DNA from: Dryocola sp032051265
GTDB lineage: Bacteria > Pseudomonadota > Gammaproteobacteria > Enterobacterales > Enterobacteriaceae
NCBI GenBank assembly: GCA_032051265.1
Contig: DAMBYU010000011.1
Span: 27,166 to 91,165 of the forward strand
Direction of reading: 5' to 3'
DNA length: 64,000 nt
Below the pieces are notes generated by a model. The model made no database searches, had not been told where the DNA came from, and saw only the letters and a program-made list of their open reading frames with translations. Positions 33,307-43,012 of this stretch are shown piece by piece (the stretch's first letter is position 1; each line of letters starts with the position of its first letter). A program made the translations under genes and the position numbers.

Positions 33307-35568
33307 ATGACCATTAAAAATCACACCCTCGGTTTCCCTCGGGTCGGCCTGCGCCGCGAGCTGAAAAAAGCGCAAGAAAGCTACTGGGCGGGAACTATCA
33401 CTCAGGAAGAGTTACTGGCGGTGGGCCGCGAGCTGCGCGCCCGTCACTGGGATCAGCAAAAACAGGCGGGCGTTGAACTGCTGCCGGTTGGCGACTTTGC
33501 ATGGTACGACCACGTTCTGACCACCAGCCTGCTGCTTGGCAACGTGCCGGCTCGTCATCGGAATGCGGACGGCAGCGTTGACCTTGATACCTTATTCCGT
33601 ATTGGCCGTGGCCGTGCGCCAACGGGTGAGCCCGCAGCCGCCGCTGAAATGACCAAATGGTTTAACACCAACTACCACTATATGGTGCCGGAATTTACCA
33701 AAGGTCAGCGCTTCAGGCTTAGCTGGACGCAGCTTCTGGAGGAAGTGGACGAAGCGCTCGCAGCAGGCCATAACGTGAAACCCGTGCTGCTCGGGCCGGT
33801 AACTTATCTGTGGCTGGGTAAAGTGAAAGGCGAACCGTTCGATCGCCTCAGCCTGTTGCAGGACATTCTGCCTGTTTACCAGCAGGTGCTGGCGGAACTG
33901 GCGAAACGCGGCATCGAATGGGTGCAAATCGATGAGCCCGCGCTGGTGCTGGAACTGCCGCAGGCGTGGCTGGATGCGTTCAAACCAGCGTACGACGCGC
34001 TGGCCGGCAACCTAAAACTGCTGCTGACTACCTATTTTGAAGGCGTAACGCCGAATCTGAACACCATTACCGCACTGCCGGTACAGGGTCTGCACGTTGA
34101 TTTCGTCCACGGTAAAGATGATATCAACGCACTGCATCAGCAACTGCCAGCCGACTGGCTGCTCTCTGCCGGTGTGATCAACGGCCGTAACGTCTGGCGT
34201 GCCGATCTGACGGAAAAATATGCTCAGCTTAAAGGTGTTGTTGGCAAACGCGATCTGTGGGTGGCTTCCTCCTGTTCACTGCTGCACAGCCCAATCGACC
34301 TGAGCGTAGAAACCCGTCTGGATACGGAAGTGAAGAGCTGGTTTGCCTTCGCCCTGCAAAAATGTGCCGAACTGTCGCTGCTGACTGAAGCGTTGAACAG
34401 CGGCAATACGGAAAAACTGATTGAATGGAGTGCCCCGATCCAGGCACGTCGCCACTCAAGCCGCGTGCATAACGCCGCGGTGGAAAAACGTCTGGCCGCG
34501 ATTACCGCGCAGGACAGCCAGCGCCGGAGCGACTATACCGCTCGTGCCCGGGCGCAGCGTCAGCGCTTTAATCTGCCAGCCTGGCCGACCACGACTATCG
34601 GTTCGTTCCCACAAACCACCGAGATTCGTGGCCTGCGTCTGGATTTTAAACAGGGACGTTTAGATGCGGGCAACTACCGCACCGGTATCGCGGAACACAT
34701 CAAACAAGCCGTTGCTGAACAGGAGCGCCTGGGCCTGGACGTGCTGGTTCACGGCGAAGCCGAGCGTAACGACATGGTGGAATATTTCGGCGAGCATCTG
34801 GACGGTTTTGTCTTTACCCAAAATGGTTGGGTGCAGAGCTACGGTTCCCGCTGCGTAAAACCGCCGGTTGTGATTGGCGATATCAGCCGTCCGGAAGCGA
34901 TCACCGTAGAGTGGGCTAAGTATGCGCAATCCCTGACCGATAAACCGGTAAAAGGCATGCTGACCGGGCCTGTGACCATCCTGTGCTGGTCTTTCCCGCG
35001 TGAAGACGTGAGCCGCGAAACCATCGCTAAGCAAATCGCCCTGGCACTGCGCGACGAAGTGGCGGATCTGGAAGCGGCAGGTATCGGCATCATCCAGATT
35101 GATGAGCCGGCCCTGCGCGAAGGCTTACCGCTGCGCCAGTCTGACTGGCAGGCGTATCTGGCGTGGGGCGTGGAAGCCTTCCGCCTGAATGCCGCCGTGG
35201 TGCGGGATGATACGCAGATTCACACCCATATGTGTTACTGCGAATTTAACGACATCATGGATTCGATTGCGGCGCTGGACGCGGATGTGATTACCATCGA
35301 AACCTCCCGCTCCGATATGGATCTGCTGGAGTCGTTCAAAGAGTTCGAATATCCAAATGAAATCGGGCCGGGTGTGTATGACATTCACTCCCCGAACGTA
35401 CCGAGCGTGGAATGGATTGAGGCATTACTGAAGAAAGCGGCGGAATCTGTGCCGGCCGAACGTCTGTGGGTGAACCCGGATTGCGGCCTGAAAACCCGCG
35501 GCTGGCCGGAAACCCGGCAGGCGCTGGCGAACATGGTCAAGGCCGCGCAGAACTTGCGTAGCGCTTAA
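33307..35568 (+). CDS. metE: Cobalamin-independent methionine synthase
   Basis: MetE transfers a methyl group from 5-methyltetrahydropteroyltri-glutamate to homocysteine. The 753 residues match E. coli: an N-terminal barrel starting MTIKNHTLGFPRVGLRRELK and a C-terminal catalytic barrel with zinc ligands in HTHMCYCEFNDI and NPDCGLKTRGWPE. The gene sits behind MetR and MetJ sites and ends in a terminator that reaches the ysgA stop. Confidence 0.97.
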   Translation: MTIKNHTLGFPRVGLRRELKKAQESYWAGTITQEELLAVGRELRARHWDQQKQAGVELLPVGDFAWYDHVLTTSLLLGNVPARHRNADGSVDLDTLFRIGRGRAPTGEPAAAAEMTKWFNTNYHYMVPEFTKGQRFRLSWTQLLEEVDEALAAGHNVKPVLLGPVTYLWLGKVKGEPFDRLSLLQDILPVYQQVLAELAKRGIEWVQIDEPALVLELPQAWLDAFKPAYDALAGNLKLLLTTYFEGVTPNLNTITALPVQGLHVDFVHGKDDINALHQQLPADWLLSAGVINGRNVWRADLTEKYAQLKGVVGKRDLWVASSCSLLHSPIDLSVETRLDTEVKSWFAFALQKCAELSLLTEALNSGNTEKLIEWSAPIQARRHSSRVHNAAVEKRLAAITAQDSQRRSDYTARARAQRQRFNLPAWPTTTIGSFPQTTEIRGLRLDFKQGRLDAGNYRTGIAEHIKQAVAEQERLGLDVLVHGEAERNDMVEYFGEHLDGFVFTQNGWVQSYGSRCVKPPVVIGDISRPEAITVEWAKYAQSLTDKPVKGMLTGPVTILCWSFPREDVSRETIAKQIALALRDEVADLEAAGIGIIQIDEPALREGLPLRQSDWQAYLAWGVEAFRLNAAVVRDDTQIHTHMCYCEFNDIMDSIAALDADVITIETSRSDMDLLESFKEFEYPNEIGPGVYDIHSPNVPSVEWIEALLKKAAESVPAERLWVNPDCGLKTRGWPETRQALANMVKAAQNLRSA

Positions 35569-35574
35569 AAAACC

Positions 35575-35602
35575 AGGCCCCTCATTTTGAGGGGCCTTTT
35601 TT
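35575..35602 (+). terminator. metE terminator, facing ysgA
   Basis: A perfect 10-bp stem AGGCCCCTCA / TGAGGGGCCT with a TTT loop is followed by TTTTTT. Its T-run reaches the ysgA stop codon at 35601, and the A's on its left side let it also serve the convergent ysgA transcript. Confidence 0.9.
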
Positions 35603-36428
35603 ATTTCTTCGCGCCATAGCGCTCAAACCACGTCAGCATGCGCTGCCAGCCATCTTTCGCCGACTCTTCATGGTAGCTCGGGCGATAGTCAGCATTAAAT
35701 GCGTGGCCCGCCTCCGGGTAGACGATAATTTCAGCGGTGGCGTTCGCCGCGCGCAGCGCCTGACGCATCGTTTCCACCGTCTCCTGCGGAATGCCCGTAT
35801 CCTGTCCGCCGTAAAGGCCCAGTACGGGAGCGTTGAGATTAACGGCGATGTCCACCGGATGGTGCGGTGAATTCAGCGTTTTTTCGCCCACCAGTTTGCC
35901 ATACCAGGCGACAGCGGCTTTAAGCTGCGGATTATGTGCGGCATACAGCCAGGCGATACGCCCACCCCAGCAGAACCCGGTAATCATCAGGCGATGCGCG
36001 TTGCCGCCATTGCGGGAAGCCCAGTTGGCGACATGATCGAGATCGGCCAGCACCTGCGCATCGGGCACTTTTGCAACCAGCCCGCTAAACAGCGTAGGAA
36101 TATCAGCATAATCGTTGGGATCGCCCTGGCGAAAATAGAGTTCTGGCGCGATAGCCAGATAACCTTCCAGCGCCAGACGGCGGCAAATATCGCGAATATG
36201 TTCGTGTACGCCAAAGATTTCCTGTACCACAATCACTACCGGCAGAGGACCGGCGGCATCTTTTGGACGTGCGTGATAAGCAGGCATATTTTCCCCCTGA
36301 GTCGGAATAGAGGTTTCGCCTGCCTGAATTGCATCGTCCGGGGTATGTACAACGGTTGATGCGGGAGGTGCTGCCGCCGGTGCGAAACGTCCGCCCGACG
36401 TAGTCGATGTTGGGTGCTCTTCTTTCAT
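35601..36428 (-). CDS. ysgA: Dienelactone hydrolase family protein YsgA
   Basis: YsgA is a predicted carboxymethylenebutenolidase-like alpha/beta hydrolase; its natural substrate is unknown. The ATG at 36428 is preferred because GGAG lies seven bases upstream; it gives 275 residues. The Cys nucleophile elbow is GFCWGGR, with the acid in LYGGQDTGIP and the base in AGHAFNADYRPS, forming a Cys-Asp-His triad. The N-terminal ~25 residues are low-complexity. It is divergent from udp. Confidence 0.9.
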   Translation of the reverse strand: MKEEHPTSTTSGGRFAPAAAPPASTVVHTPDDAIQAGETSIPTQGENMPAYHARPKDAAGPLPVVIVVQEIFGVHEHIRDICRRLALEGYLAIAPELYFRQGDPNDYADIPTLFSGLVAKVPDAQVLADLDHVANWASRNGGNAHRLMITGFCWGGRIAWLYAAHNPQLKAAVAWYGKLVGEKTLNSPHHPVDIAVNLNAPVLGLYGGQDTGIPQETVETMRQALRAANATAEIIVYPEAGHAFNADYRPSYHEESAKDGWQRMLTWFERYGAKK

Positions 36429-36544
36429 TGGCATTCTCCGTACCAGCATTAGCGCAGTGTGATAACTATAGCCAGGATTAGTAGCATCTCTGGTTTGCAA
36501 AAAACGCACTTTGTGCCTGATAACCGAGCAGAAAGAGTTTGATA

Positions 36545-36612
36545 TGTGATGTTTGTCACTATTTAAGTTGTGATTTATGTAACTTGCTTTATTCAAAGTG
36601 AAGTTCGTCACG
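36545..36612 (+). promoter_or_regulatory. CRP sites (with likely CytR control) upstream of udp
   Basis: Three CRP-like sites are visible: TGTGA-N6-TCACT at 36545-36560, TGTGA-N6-TAACT at 36569-36584 and AGTGA-N6-TCACG at 36597-36612. In E. coli the udp promoter is activated by CRP and repressed by CytR bound between CRP sites, and the tandem arrangement here fits that. Confidence 0.75.
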
Positions 36613-36685
36613 AAATTATGCCGGGCGGTTCTGTAAAGTACCGCTTTGCGGCGCAAGCCAATCCTACTCAACAGAGGAGTCTGTT

Positions 36686-37447
36686 ATGTCCAAGTCTGAT
36701 GTTTTTCATCTCGGCCTTACTAAAAACGATCTGCAGGGGGCAACGCTTGCTATCGTCCCGGGCGATCCGGAGCGAGTTGAAAAGATCGCCGTGCTAATGG
36801 ATAAGCCGGTTAAACTGGCTGCCCACCGTGAATTCACCACCTGGCGTGCTGAGTTAGATGGCAAAGCGGTCATCGTTTGCTCCACCGGCATCGGCGGACC
36901 GTCAACCTCTATTGCGGTAGAAGAGCTGGCGCAGCTGGGCATTCGTACTTTCCTGCGTATCGGTACTACCGGTGCGATCCAGCCACATATCAACGTCGGC
37001 GATGTGCTGGTGACCACGGCTTCGGTACGTCTTGACGGTGCCAGCCTGCACTTTGCGCCAATGGAATTCCCGGCGGTTGCGGATTTTGCCTGTACCACCG
37101 CGCTGGTTGAAGCAGCGAAATCTATTGGCGCGACTACGCACGTTGGCGTAACGGCATCTTCTGATACCTTCTACCCGGGCCAGGAACGCTATGACACGTT
37201 CTCAGGCCGCGTAGTTAACCGTTTTAAAGGTTCTATGGAAGAGTGGCAGCAGATGGGCGTGATGAACTATGAAATGGAATCCGCTACGCTGCTGACCATG
37301 TGCGCAAGCCAGGGCCTGCGTGCCGGTATGGTTGCCGGTGTTATCGTGAACCGTACCCAGCAAGAAATTCCTGACGCAGAAACCATGAAGCAGACTGAAA
37401 GCCATGCGGTGAAAATCGTTGTTGAAGCGGCTCGTCGTCTTATTTAG
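36686..37447 (+). CDS. udp: Uridine phosphorylase
   Basis: Udp splits uridine with phosphate to uracil and ribose-1-phosphate in pyrimidine salvage. The 253-residue length equals E. coli. Typical nucleoside phosphorylase blocks are IVPGDPERVEKIA (phosphate site), STGIGGPSTSIAVEELAQLG, RIGTTGAI and NYEMESATLLTMC (ribose site). It follows an array of CRP-like sites and ends in a clear terminator. Confidence 0.97.
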   Translation: MSKSDVFHLGLTKNDLQGATLAIVPGDPERVEKIAVLMDKPVKLAAHREFTTWRAELDGKAVIVCSTGIGGPSTSIAVEELAQLGIRTFLRIGTTGAIQPHINVGDVLVTTASVRLDGASLHFAPMEFPAVADFACTTALVEAAKSIGATTHVGVTASSDTFYPGQERYDTFSGRVVNRFKGSMEEWQQMGVMNYEMESATLLTMCASQGLRAGMVAGVIVNRTQQEIPDAETMKQTESHAVKIVVEAARRLI

Positions 37448-37462
37448 TCCTTTTAAAGCCTG

Positions 37463-37488
37463 AGCCGGTGCTGACCGGCTTATTTTTT
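37463..37488 (+). terminator. udp terminator
   Basis: A 7-bp stem AGCCGGT / ACCGGCT with loop GCTG is followed by TATTTTTT, 15 bp after the udp stop. Confidence 0.88.
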
Positions 37489-37588
37489 ACGCTTTGCGTA
37501 ACGCCTCGCAGGAAATCCCTTTTAATCTGGACATTTATACAGCAGAATTTTATTTTGCTGATGTTTGACGTGGGCTGCAGGAGGCGTA

Positions 37589-39028
37589 GTGGATATCTCA
37601 ATATTATTCGGACTGGGGATCGTTCTGGTCGGTGTGCTGACCGGCTGGTTGCTGGCAAGTTTGCGTGCGGCGCAGCGGCAAGCCGTACTTCATGAAGAGC
37701 AAAGAGAAATCTATGGCGAGCTGACCGCAGCCAGACAGGATTTGCTGCAACAGCAGCACTGGAAGGACGAGTGCGAGCAGCTTAATCGCGAATTGCGTAC
37801 CCAGCTTGAAATTAACAGCGCCCAGGAAGCCGATCTGCGTGAGCTAACCACGCTGCTTGAGCAAACTCGCCTGCACGCCGAAGACAAGCATCGTCAGATG
37901 ATGAACAGCGAGCAACGGCTGAGTGAACAGTTTGAAAACCTCGCTAACCGTATTTTTGAGCAAAGCGGACGCAAAGTTGAAGAGCAGAACCGTCAGAGCC
38001 TGAACGGCCTGCTTACGCCGCTGCGTGAACAACTCGATGGTTTTCGCCGCCAGGTGCAGGAAAGCTTTGGCCAGGAAGCTCGCGAACGTCACACCCTCAC
38101 GCATGAAATTCGTAATCTCCAGCAGCTCAATGCGCAAATGGCGCAGGAAGCCCTTAATCTTACTAAGGCACTGAAAGGAGATAATAAAACTCAGGGTAAC
38201 TGGGGAGAAGTCGTGCTGACCCGCGTGCTGGAGGCATCAGGCTTAAGGGAAGGGCATGAGTACCAGACGCAGGTAAATATTCAGCTCGAAAACAACAGCC
38301 GTATGCAGCCTGATGTCATTGTCCGCCTGCCGCAGGGCAAGGATGTAGTTATCGATGCCAAAATGACGCTGGTCGCCTATGAGCGTCATTACAATGGCGA
38401 CGATGAGCTGACCCGCGAAAGCGCGCTTAATGAACATATCGCCGCCGTTCGTAATCATATCCGCCTGCTAAGCCGTAAAGACTATCAGCAGCTTCCTGGC
38501 CTGCGTTCCCTTGATTATGTCCTGATGTTTATCCCCATCGAACCAGCTTTTCTGCTGGCCGTTGACCGTCAGCCTGAGCTAATCAGCGAAGCGCTGAGAA
38601 ATAATATTATGCTCGTCAGCCCAACCACGTTGCTGGTCGCGCTGCGTACCATTGCCAATTTGTGGCGTTATGAGCATCAAAGCCGTAATGCGCAACAAAT
38701 TGCCGAAAGAGCGGGCCGTCTGTATGACAAAATGAGGCTGTTCGTCGATGACATGTCCGCTATCGGGCAGAGCCTGGACAAAGCACAGGATAACTACCGG
38801 CAGGCGATGAAAAAACTCGCCTCCGGGCGCGGTAATATCCTCGTACAGGCAGAGGCGTTTCGTGAGCTGGGCGTGGAAGTAAAACGTGAGATTAATCCAG
38901 ATTTGGTCGAGCAGGCGCGGCAGGAAGATGAGGATAATGCGGCGAGAACAGGTCATGGAAACGACGAAGAAACACTTCAGCACAATGACTTAGATAAGCG
39001 ACGAATCATCGGCGAACGTCAGGCTTAG
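37589..39028 (+). CDS. rmuC: DNA recombination protein RmuC
   Basis: RmuC is a membrane-anchored protein linked to limiting recombination at inverted repeats; it has a restriction-endonuclease-like core. The GTG at 37589 (VDISILFGLGIVL) is chosen because GGAGG lies four bases upstream and the length, 479, fits E. coli (475). One N-terminal transmembrane helix is followed by a long coiled coil (about 30-190) and the nuclease-like domain with GNWGEVVLTRVLE and PDVIVRLPQGKDVVIDAKMT split at the catalytic DAK. The acidic tail is variable. Confidence 0.94.
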   Translation: MDISILFGLGIVLVGVLTGWLLASLRAAQRQAVLHEEQREIYGELTAARQDLLQQQHWKDECEQLNRELRTQLEINSAQEADLRELTTLLEQTRLHAEDKHRQMMNSEQRLSEQFENLANRIFEQSGRKVEEQNRQSLNGLLTPLREQLDGFRRQVQESFGQEARERHTLTHEIRNLQQLNAQMAQEALNLTKALKGDNKTQGNWGEVVLTRVLEASGLREGHEYQTQVNIQLENNSRMQPDVIVRLPQGKDVVIDAKMTLVAYERHYNGDDELTRESALNEHIAAVRNHIRLLSRKDYQQLPGLRSLDYVLMFIPIEPAFLLAVDRQPELISEALRNNIMLVSPTTLLVALRTIANLWRYEHQSRNAQQIAERAGRLYDKMRLFVDDMSAIGQSLDKAQDNYRQAMKKLASGRGNILVQAEAFRELGVEVKREINPDLVEQARQEDEDNAARTGHGNDEETLQHNDLDKRRIIGERQA

Positions 39029-39113
39029 GTTTTGCCAGCAGGCTTGAATCATAGGGCTTTAGCGCCCATTCTGTTACACTTCATGAACATTTTTCTGATA
39101 AGCAGGCATTGAG

Positions 39114-39869
39114 ATGGTTGACGAATCCCAGGAAACAACACACTTTGGCTTCCGCACCGTAGCGAAAGAACAGAAAGCCGATATGGTGGCCCATGTGTTC
39201 CACTCTGTGGCCGCAAAATACGATGTTATGAACGATCTGATGTCGTTTGGCATTCACCGTATCTGGAAGCGTTTTACTATCGACTGCAGCGGCGTGCGCC
39301 GCGGGCAGCGGGTGTTGGATCTTGCCGGGGGAACTGGCGATCTGACGGCTAAATTCTCACGCCTGGTGGGTGAAACCGGTGAAGTTGTGCTGGCGGATAT
39401 CAATGACTCAATGCTGAAAATGGGGCGTGAGAAACTGCGCAACGTTGGCGTTATCGGCAATGTGAATTATGTGCAGGCAAACGCGGAAGCGCTGCCTTTC
39501 CCGGATAACTCCTTCGACTGCATTACTATCTCGTTTGGCCTGCGTAACGTTACCGACAAAGAAAAAGCGCTGCGTTCTATGTATCGCGTGCTGAAGCCGG
39601 GTGGCCGCCTGCTGGTGCTGGAATTCTCCAAACCTGTCATTGAGCCACTCAGCAAAGCTTACGACGCTTATTCTTTCCATATTCTGCCGCGCATCGGCGA
39701 AATGGTGGCGCAGGATGCGCAGAGCTATCGTTACCTGGCGGAATCCATCCGCATGCATCCCGATCAGGATACCCTGAAAGCAATGATGGAAGATGCAGGC
39801 TTCGAAAGCACCACCTACTATAATTTGACCGCCGGGATTGTTGCCCTGCACCGTGGCTACAAATTCTGA
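39114..39869 (+). CDS. ubiE: Ubiquinone/menaquinone methyltransferase
   Basis: UbiE is the SAM-dependent C-methyltransferase shared by ubiquinone and menaquinone synthesis. The 251 residues match E. coli, with the SAM motif VLDLAGGTGDLTAKFSRL near 70 and FGLRNVTDKEKALRSMYRVLKPGG split around the UbiE signature. It heads a ubiE-ubiJ-ubiB cluster; ubiJ follows after 13 bp. Confidence 0.97.
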   Translation: MVDESQETTHFGFRTVAKEQKADMVAHVFHSVAAKYDVMNDLMSFGIHRIWKRFTIDCSGVRRGQRVLDLAGGTGDLTAKFSRLVGETGEVVLADINDSMLKMGREKLRNVGVIGNVNYVQANAEALPFPDNSFDCITISFGLRNVTDKEKALRSMYRVLKPGGRLLVLEFSKPVIEPLSKAYDAYSFHILPRIGEMVAQDAQSYRYLAESIRMHPDQDTLKAMMEDAGFESTTYYNLTAGIVALHRGYKF

Positions 39870-39882
39870 CCGGGGGTTGCTG

Positions 39883-40488
39883 ATGCCATTTACACCGCTA
39901 GTGACTGCTGGCCTCGAAAGCGTCCTTAATACCTTTCTGTGGCGTGACCGCGGGCTGAAAGCTGCTCGCCAGCGCCTGCTGGGTAAAGTATTGCGCGTTG
40001 AGCTCAAGGAATTCTCTGCACCCCTGGTGCTGGTCTTTAGCGAACAGCAGCTTGATGTGCTGGGCGAGTGGGAGGGCGAGGCGGACTGCCGCGTCATCAC
40101 GCGCCTTGCCGTATTGCCAAAATTGCGCGACAGGCAGCAGCTCACAGCGCTTATCCGCAGCGGCGACCTTGAGGTGCAGGGCGACCTGCAGGTTGTGCAA
40201 AACTGGGTTGCGCTGATGGATCTGGCCGAGTTTGACCCGGCAGAGCTCCTGGCGCCTTATATCGGTGATATCGCGGCGGAAGGCATCAGCAAACTGTTTC
40301 GTGGCGGCGGCAAGCTTCTGAAAAAGGGGTTTGAACGTAATCAGCACTATCTCGCCGAAGCGATCACTGAAGAGTGGCGTATGGCACCCGGTCCGCTGGA
40401 AGTAGCATGGTTTGCCGAAGAAACGGCAGCCGTTGAACGCGCAGTTAACGCATTGAGTGCGCGACTGGACAAGCTGGAGGGCAAATGA
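39883..40488 (+). CDS. ubiJ: Ubiquinone biosynthesis accessory factor UbiJ
   Basis: UbiJ has an N-terminal SCP2-like lipid-binding domain and, with UbiK, supports the soluble Ubi complex that makes ubiquinone. The ATG at 39883 (MPFTPLVTAGLESVLNTFLWRD) gives 201 residues as in E. coli. The C-terminus is a coiled-coil-like LDKLEGK tail. In E. coli the small RNA EsrE is encoded in the 3' half of this gene; I could not confirm it here. The stop overlaps ubiB by ATGA. Confidence 0.93.
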   Translation: MPFTPLVTAGLESVLNTFLWRDRGLKAARQRLLGKVLRVELKEFSAPLVLVFSEQQLDVLGEWEGEADCRVITRLAVLPKLRDRQQLTALIRSGDLEVQGDLQVVQNWVALMDLAEFDPAELLAPYIGDIAAEGISKLFRGGGKLLKKGFERNQHYLAEAITEEWRMAPGPLEVAWFAEETAAVERAVNALSARLDKLEGK

Positions 40489-42125
40489 CGCCAGGAGAAA
40501 TTCGTCGTCTCTATTTCATCGTTCGTACCTTCCTCAGTTATGGCCTGGATGAACTTATTCCCCACATCCGCATCACGCTGCCGTTACGCCTCTGGCGGCG
40601 TACGCTGTTCTGGATGCCAAACCGCCACAAAGAGAAAGAGCTGGGTGAACGCTTACGCCTCGCGCTGCAAGAATTAGGGCCGGTATGGATCAAGTTTGGT
40701 CAGATGATGTCCACGCGTCGCGATCTGTTTCCGCCGCTGATAGCCGATCAGCTGGCGATGTTGCAGGATCGCGTTGCGCCGTTCGATGGCGTACTGGCTA
40801 AGAAACAAATCGAACAGGCGATGGGCGGTATTCCCATTGAGACCTGGTTCGATGATTTCGACATTAAGCCGCTTGCCTCGGCTTCTATTGCGCAGGTACA
40901 TACCGCTCGTCTGAAAGAAAACGGCCGTGAAGTGGTGATTAAAGTTATCCGTCCGGATATTTTGCCCGTCATCAAAGCCGATATGAAACTGATTTACCGG
41001 CTGGCGCGCTGGGTTCCTCGTCTGCTGCCGGATGGGCGTCGTCTGCGCCCGCTGGAAGTGGTGCGTGAGTACGAGAAGTCCTTAATCGATGAGCTGAATT
41101 TGCTGCGTGAAGCGGCGAACGCAATCCAGCTACGGCGCAATTTCGAAAACAGCCCGATGCTCTACGTTCCCGAAGTATTCTCGGACTACTGTAGCGAGGA
41201 TATGATGGTGATGGAGCGGATTTACGGGGTTCCCGTCTCGGATATCCCGACGCTGGAACGCCAGGGCACCAATATGAAGCTGCTGGCCGAACGTGGCGTA
41301 CAGGTCTTCTTCACCCAGGTCTTCCGCGACAGCTTCTTCCATGCCGATATGCATCCGGGCAATATCTTTGTCAGCTTCGAGCATCCGGAAGATCCGCAGT
41401 ATATCGGTATCGACTGCGGCATTGTCGGCTCGCTGAACAAAGAAGATAAGCGCTATCTGGCGGAGAACTTCATCGCCTTCTTTAACCGGGACTATCGTAA
41501 AGTTGCCGAGCTGCATGTGGACTCAGGCTGGGTTCCACCGGACACTAACGTCGAAGAGTTTGAGTTTGCTATTCGTACCGTTTGTGAACCGATTTTTGAA
41601 AAACCGCTGGCGGATATTTCCTTTGGTCACGTGCTGCTGAACCTCTTTAACACGGCCCGTCGCTTTAATATGGAAGTGCAGCCGCAGCTAGTTTTACTGC
41701 AAAAGACGCTCTTATATGTTGAAGGTGTCGGAAGACAGCTTTATCCCCAGCTCGATTTATGGAAAACCGCCAAGCCTTTCCTGGAAAACTGGATTAAAGA
41801 TCAGGTTGGTATTCCTGCCCTGATTCGCTCTTTTAAAGAAAAAGCGCCGTTCTGGGTGGAAAAAATGCCGGAACTTCCGGAACTGGTGTACGACAGTTTG
41901 CGCCAGGGCAAGTATTTACAGCACAGCATTGATAAAATCCAACGCGACCTGCATCAGCACCATGTGCGGCAGGGGCAGTCACGCTATCTGTTCGGCATCG
42001 GGGCTACGCTTATTCTGAGCGGGACTTTACTGCTGATAAACAAACCGGAGTGGGAGTTTATGCCCGCCTGGTTGATGGCCGCAGGCATCGTGGTCTGGCT
42101 GATTGGCTGGCGGCGATCTGCCTGA
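40485..42125 (+). CDS. ubiB: Ubiquinone biosynthesis kinase-like ATPase UbiB
   Basis: UbiB is an atypical protein-kinase-like ATPase of the ABC1/ADCK/UbiB family needed for ubiquinone synthesis. The 546 residues have the family motif KFGQMMSTRRDLFPP near 75, the Ala-rich loop PLASASIAQVH, the catalytic HADMHPGNIFV and the metal-binding Asp in IGIDCGIVG. Two transmembrane helices lie at the C-terminus (about 495-545). It overlaps ubiJ. Confidence 0.97.
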   Translation: MTPGEIRRLYFIVRTFLSYGLDELIPHIRITLPLRLWRRTLFWMPNRHKEKELGERLRLALQELGPVWIKFGQMMSTRRDLFPPLIADQLAMLQDRVAPFDGVLAKKQIEQAMGGIPIETWFDDFDIKPLASASIAQVHTARLKENGREVVIKVIRPDILPVIKADMKLIYRLARWVPRLLPDGRRLRPLEVVREYEKSLIDELNLLREAANAIQLRRNFENSPMLYVPEVFSDYCSEDMMVMERIYGVPVSDIPTLERQGTNMKLLAERGVQVFFTQVFRDSFFHADMHPGNIFVSFEHPEDPQYIGIDCGIVGSLNKEDKRYLAENFIAFFNRDYRKVAELHVDSGWVPPDTNVEEFEFAIRTVCEPIFEKPLADISFGHVLLNLFNTARRFNMEVQPQLVLLQKTLLYVEGVGRQLYPQLDLWKTAKPFLENWIKDQVGIPALIRSFKEKAPFWVEKMPELPELVYDSLRQGKYLQHSIDKIQRDLHQHHVRQGQSRYLFGIGATLILSGTLLLINKPEWEFMPAWLMAAGIVVWLIGWRRSA

Positions 42126-42156
42126 AATTTCATCGTCATTAACAGGCAACGTGCCG

Positions 42157-42162
42157 TATAAT
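42157..42162 (+). promoter_or_regulatory. Likely tat operon promoter (-10 box)
   Basis: A perfect TATAAT lies 42 bp before tatA. The best-spaced -35 (CGTCAT, 17 bp away) is weak, and TTAACA at 42139 is too close, so only the -10 is confident. Confidence 0.5.
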
Positions 42163-42203
42163 ACTGGCCGTTACACATACATCGAATGATTTGAGGCAAT
42201 AAC

Positions 42204-42464
42204 ATGGGTGGTATCAGTATCTGGCAATTAGTGATTATTGCCGTCATCGTCGTTCTTCTGTTTGGTACTAAGAAGCTGGGTTCTATCGGTTCCGATCTGG
42301 GCGCTTCGATTAAAGGCTTCAAGAAAGCCATGAACGATGATGAAGCTAAAGAAAAAGACGAATCTGCTCAGGACGCTGACTTTACCGCGAAAAACCTGGC
42401 GGATAAACAACCAGGCGACGTGAAAAAAGAAGACGCAAAGAGCAACGATAAAGAGCAGGTGTAA
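42204..42464 (+). CDS. tatA: Sec-independent protein translocase subunit TatA
   Basis: TatA forms the size-adjustable pore of the twin-arginine pathway, which exports folded proteins. The 86 residues have an N-terminal helix (ISIWQLVIIAVIVVLLFGT), the FGTKKLGSIGSDLGASIKGFKKA amphipathic helix split after the conserved Phe-Gly, and a charged flexible tail. tatB and tatC follow, each after 2-3 bp. Confidence 0.97.
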   Translation: MGGISIWQLVIIAVIVVLLFGTKKLGSIGSDLGASIKGFKKAMNDDEAKEKDESAQDADFTAKNLADKQPGDVKKEDAKSNDKEQV

Positions 42465-42467
42465 ACC

Positions 42468-43010
42468 GTGTTCGATATTGGTTTTAGCGAACTGCTGCTG
42501 GTCTTCGTGATTGGCCTGGTGGTTCTGGGGCCGCAACGTCTGCCGGTGGCCGTCAAAACGGTTGTTGGCTGGATCCGGGCGCTGCGTTCGCTTGCCGCGA
42601 CGGTGCAAAATGAGCTGGCTCAGGAACTGAAAATCCAGGATTTGCAGGACAGCCTGAAAAAGGTTGAGAAGGCGAGCATGGATCACCTGACGCCGGAGCT
42701 TAAAGCCTCCATGGATGAACTGCGCCAGGCTGCGGAATCCATGAAGCGTTCCTATACGCAGGATCCTGAAAAGGACAACGATGAGGCGCACACCATTCAT
42801 AATCCACTGGTGAAAAACGAGCAGGACAGCCACGAAGGCGTTACGCCTGCGGCGGCGGCTCACCAGGCAAGCGCGCCCGACCAGGTTCCTGCAGCGCAAA
42901 AGGCGCAGACCGTCGAACCTCAGAAAGATATTTCCCAGCCTCAGGTTAAACCTGTACCGGAGCCTGTTCCCGCCCCGGTCACCCCTCAACCTTCAAGTGA
43001 TAAACAGTAA
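42468..43010 (+). CDS. tatB: Sec-independent protein translocase subunit TatB
   Basis: TatB joins TatC to form the receptor for twin-arginine signal peptides. The GTG at 42468 gives 180 residues: an N-terminal membrane helix (FDIGFSELLLVFVIGLVVLG) containing the conserved Glu8, the GPQRLPVAVKTV hinge, an amphipathic helix, and a Pro/Ala/Gln-rich tail that is poorly conserved. It starts three bases after tatA stops. Confidence 0.96.
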   Translation: MFDIGFSELLLVFVIGLVVLGPQRLPVAVKTVVGWIRALRSLAATVQNELAQELKIQDLQDSLKKVEKASMDHLTPELKASMDELRQAAESMKRSYTQDPEKDNDEAHTIHNPLVKNEQDSHEGVTPAAAAHQASAPDQVPAAQKAQTVEPQKDISQPQVKPVPEPVPAPVTPQPSSDKQ

Positions 43011-43012
43011 AC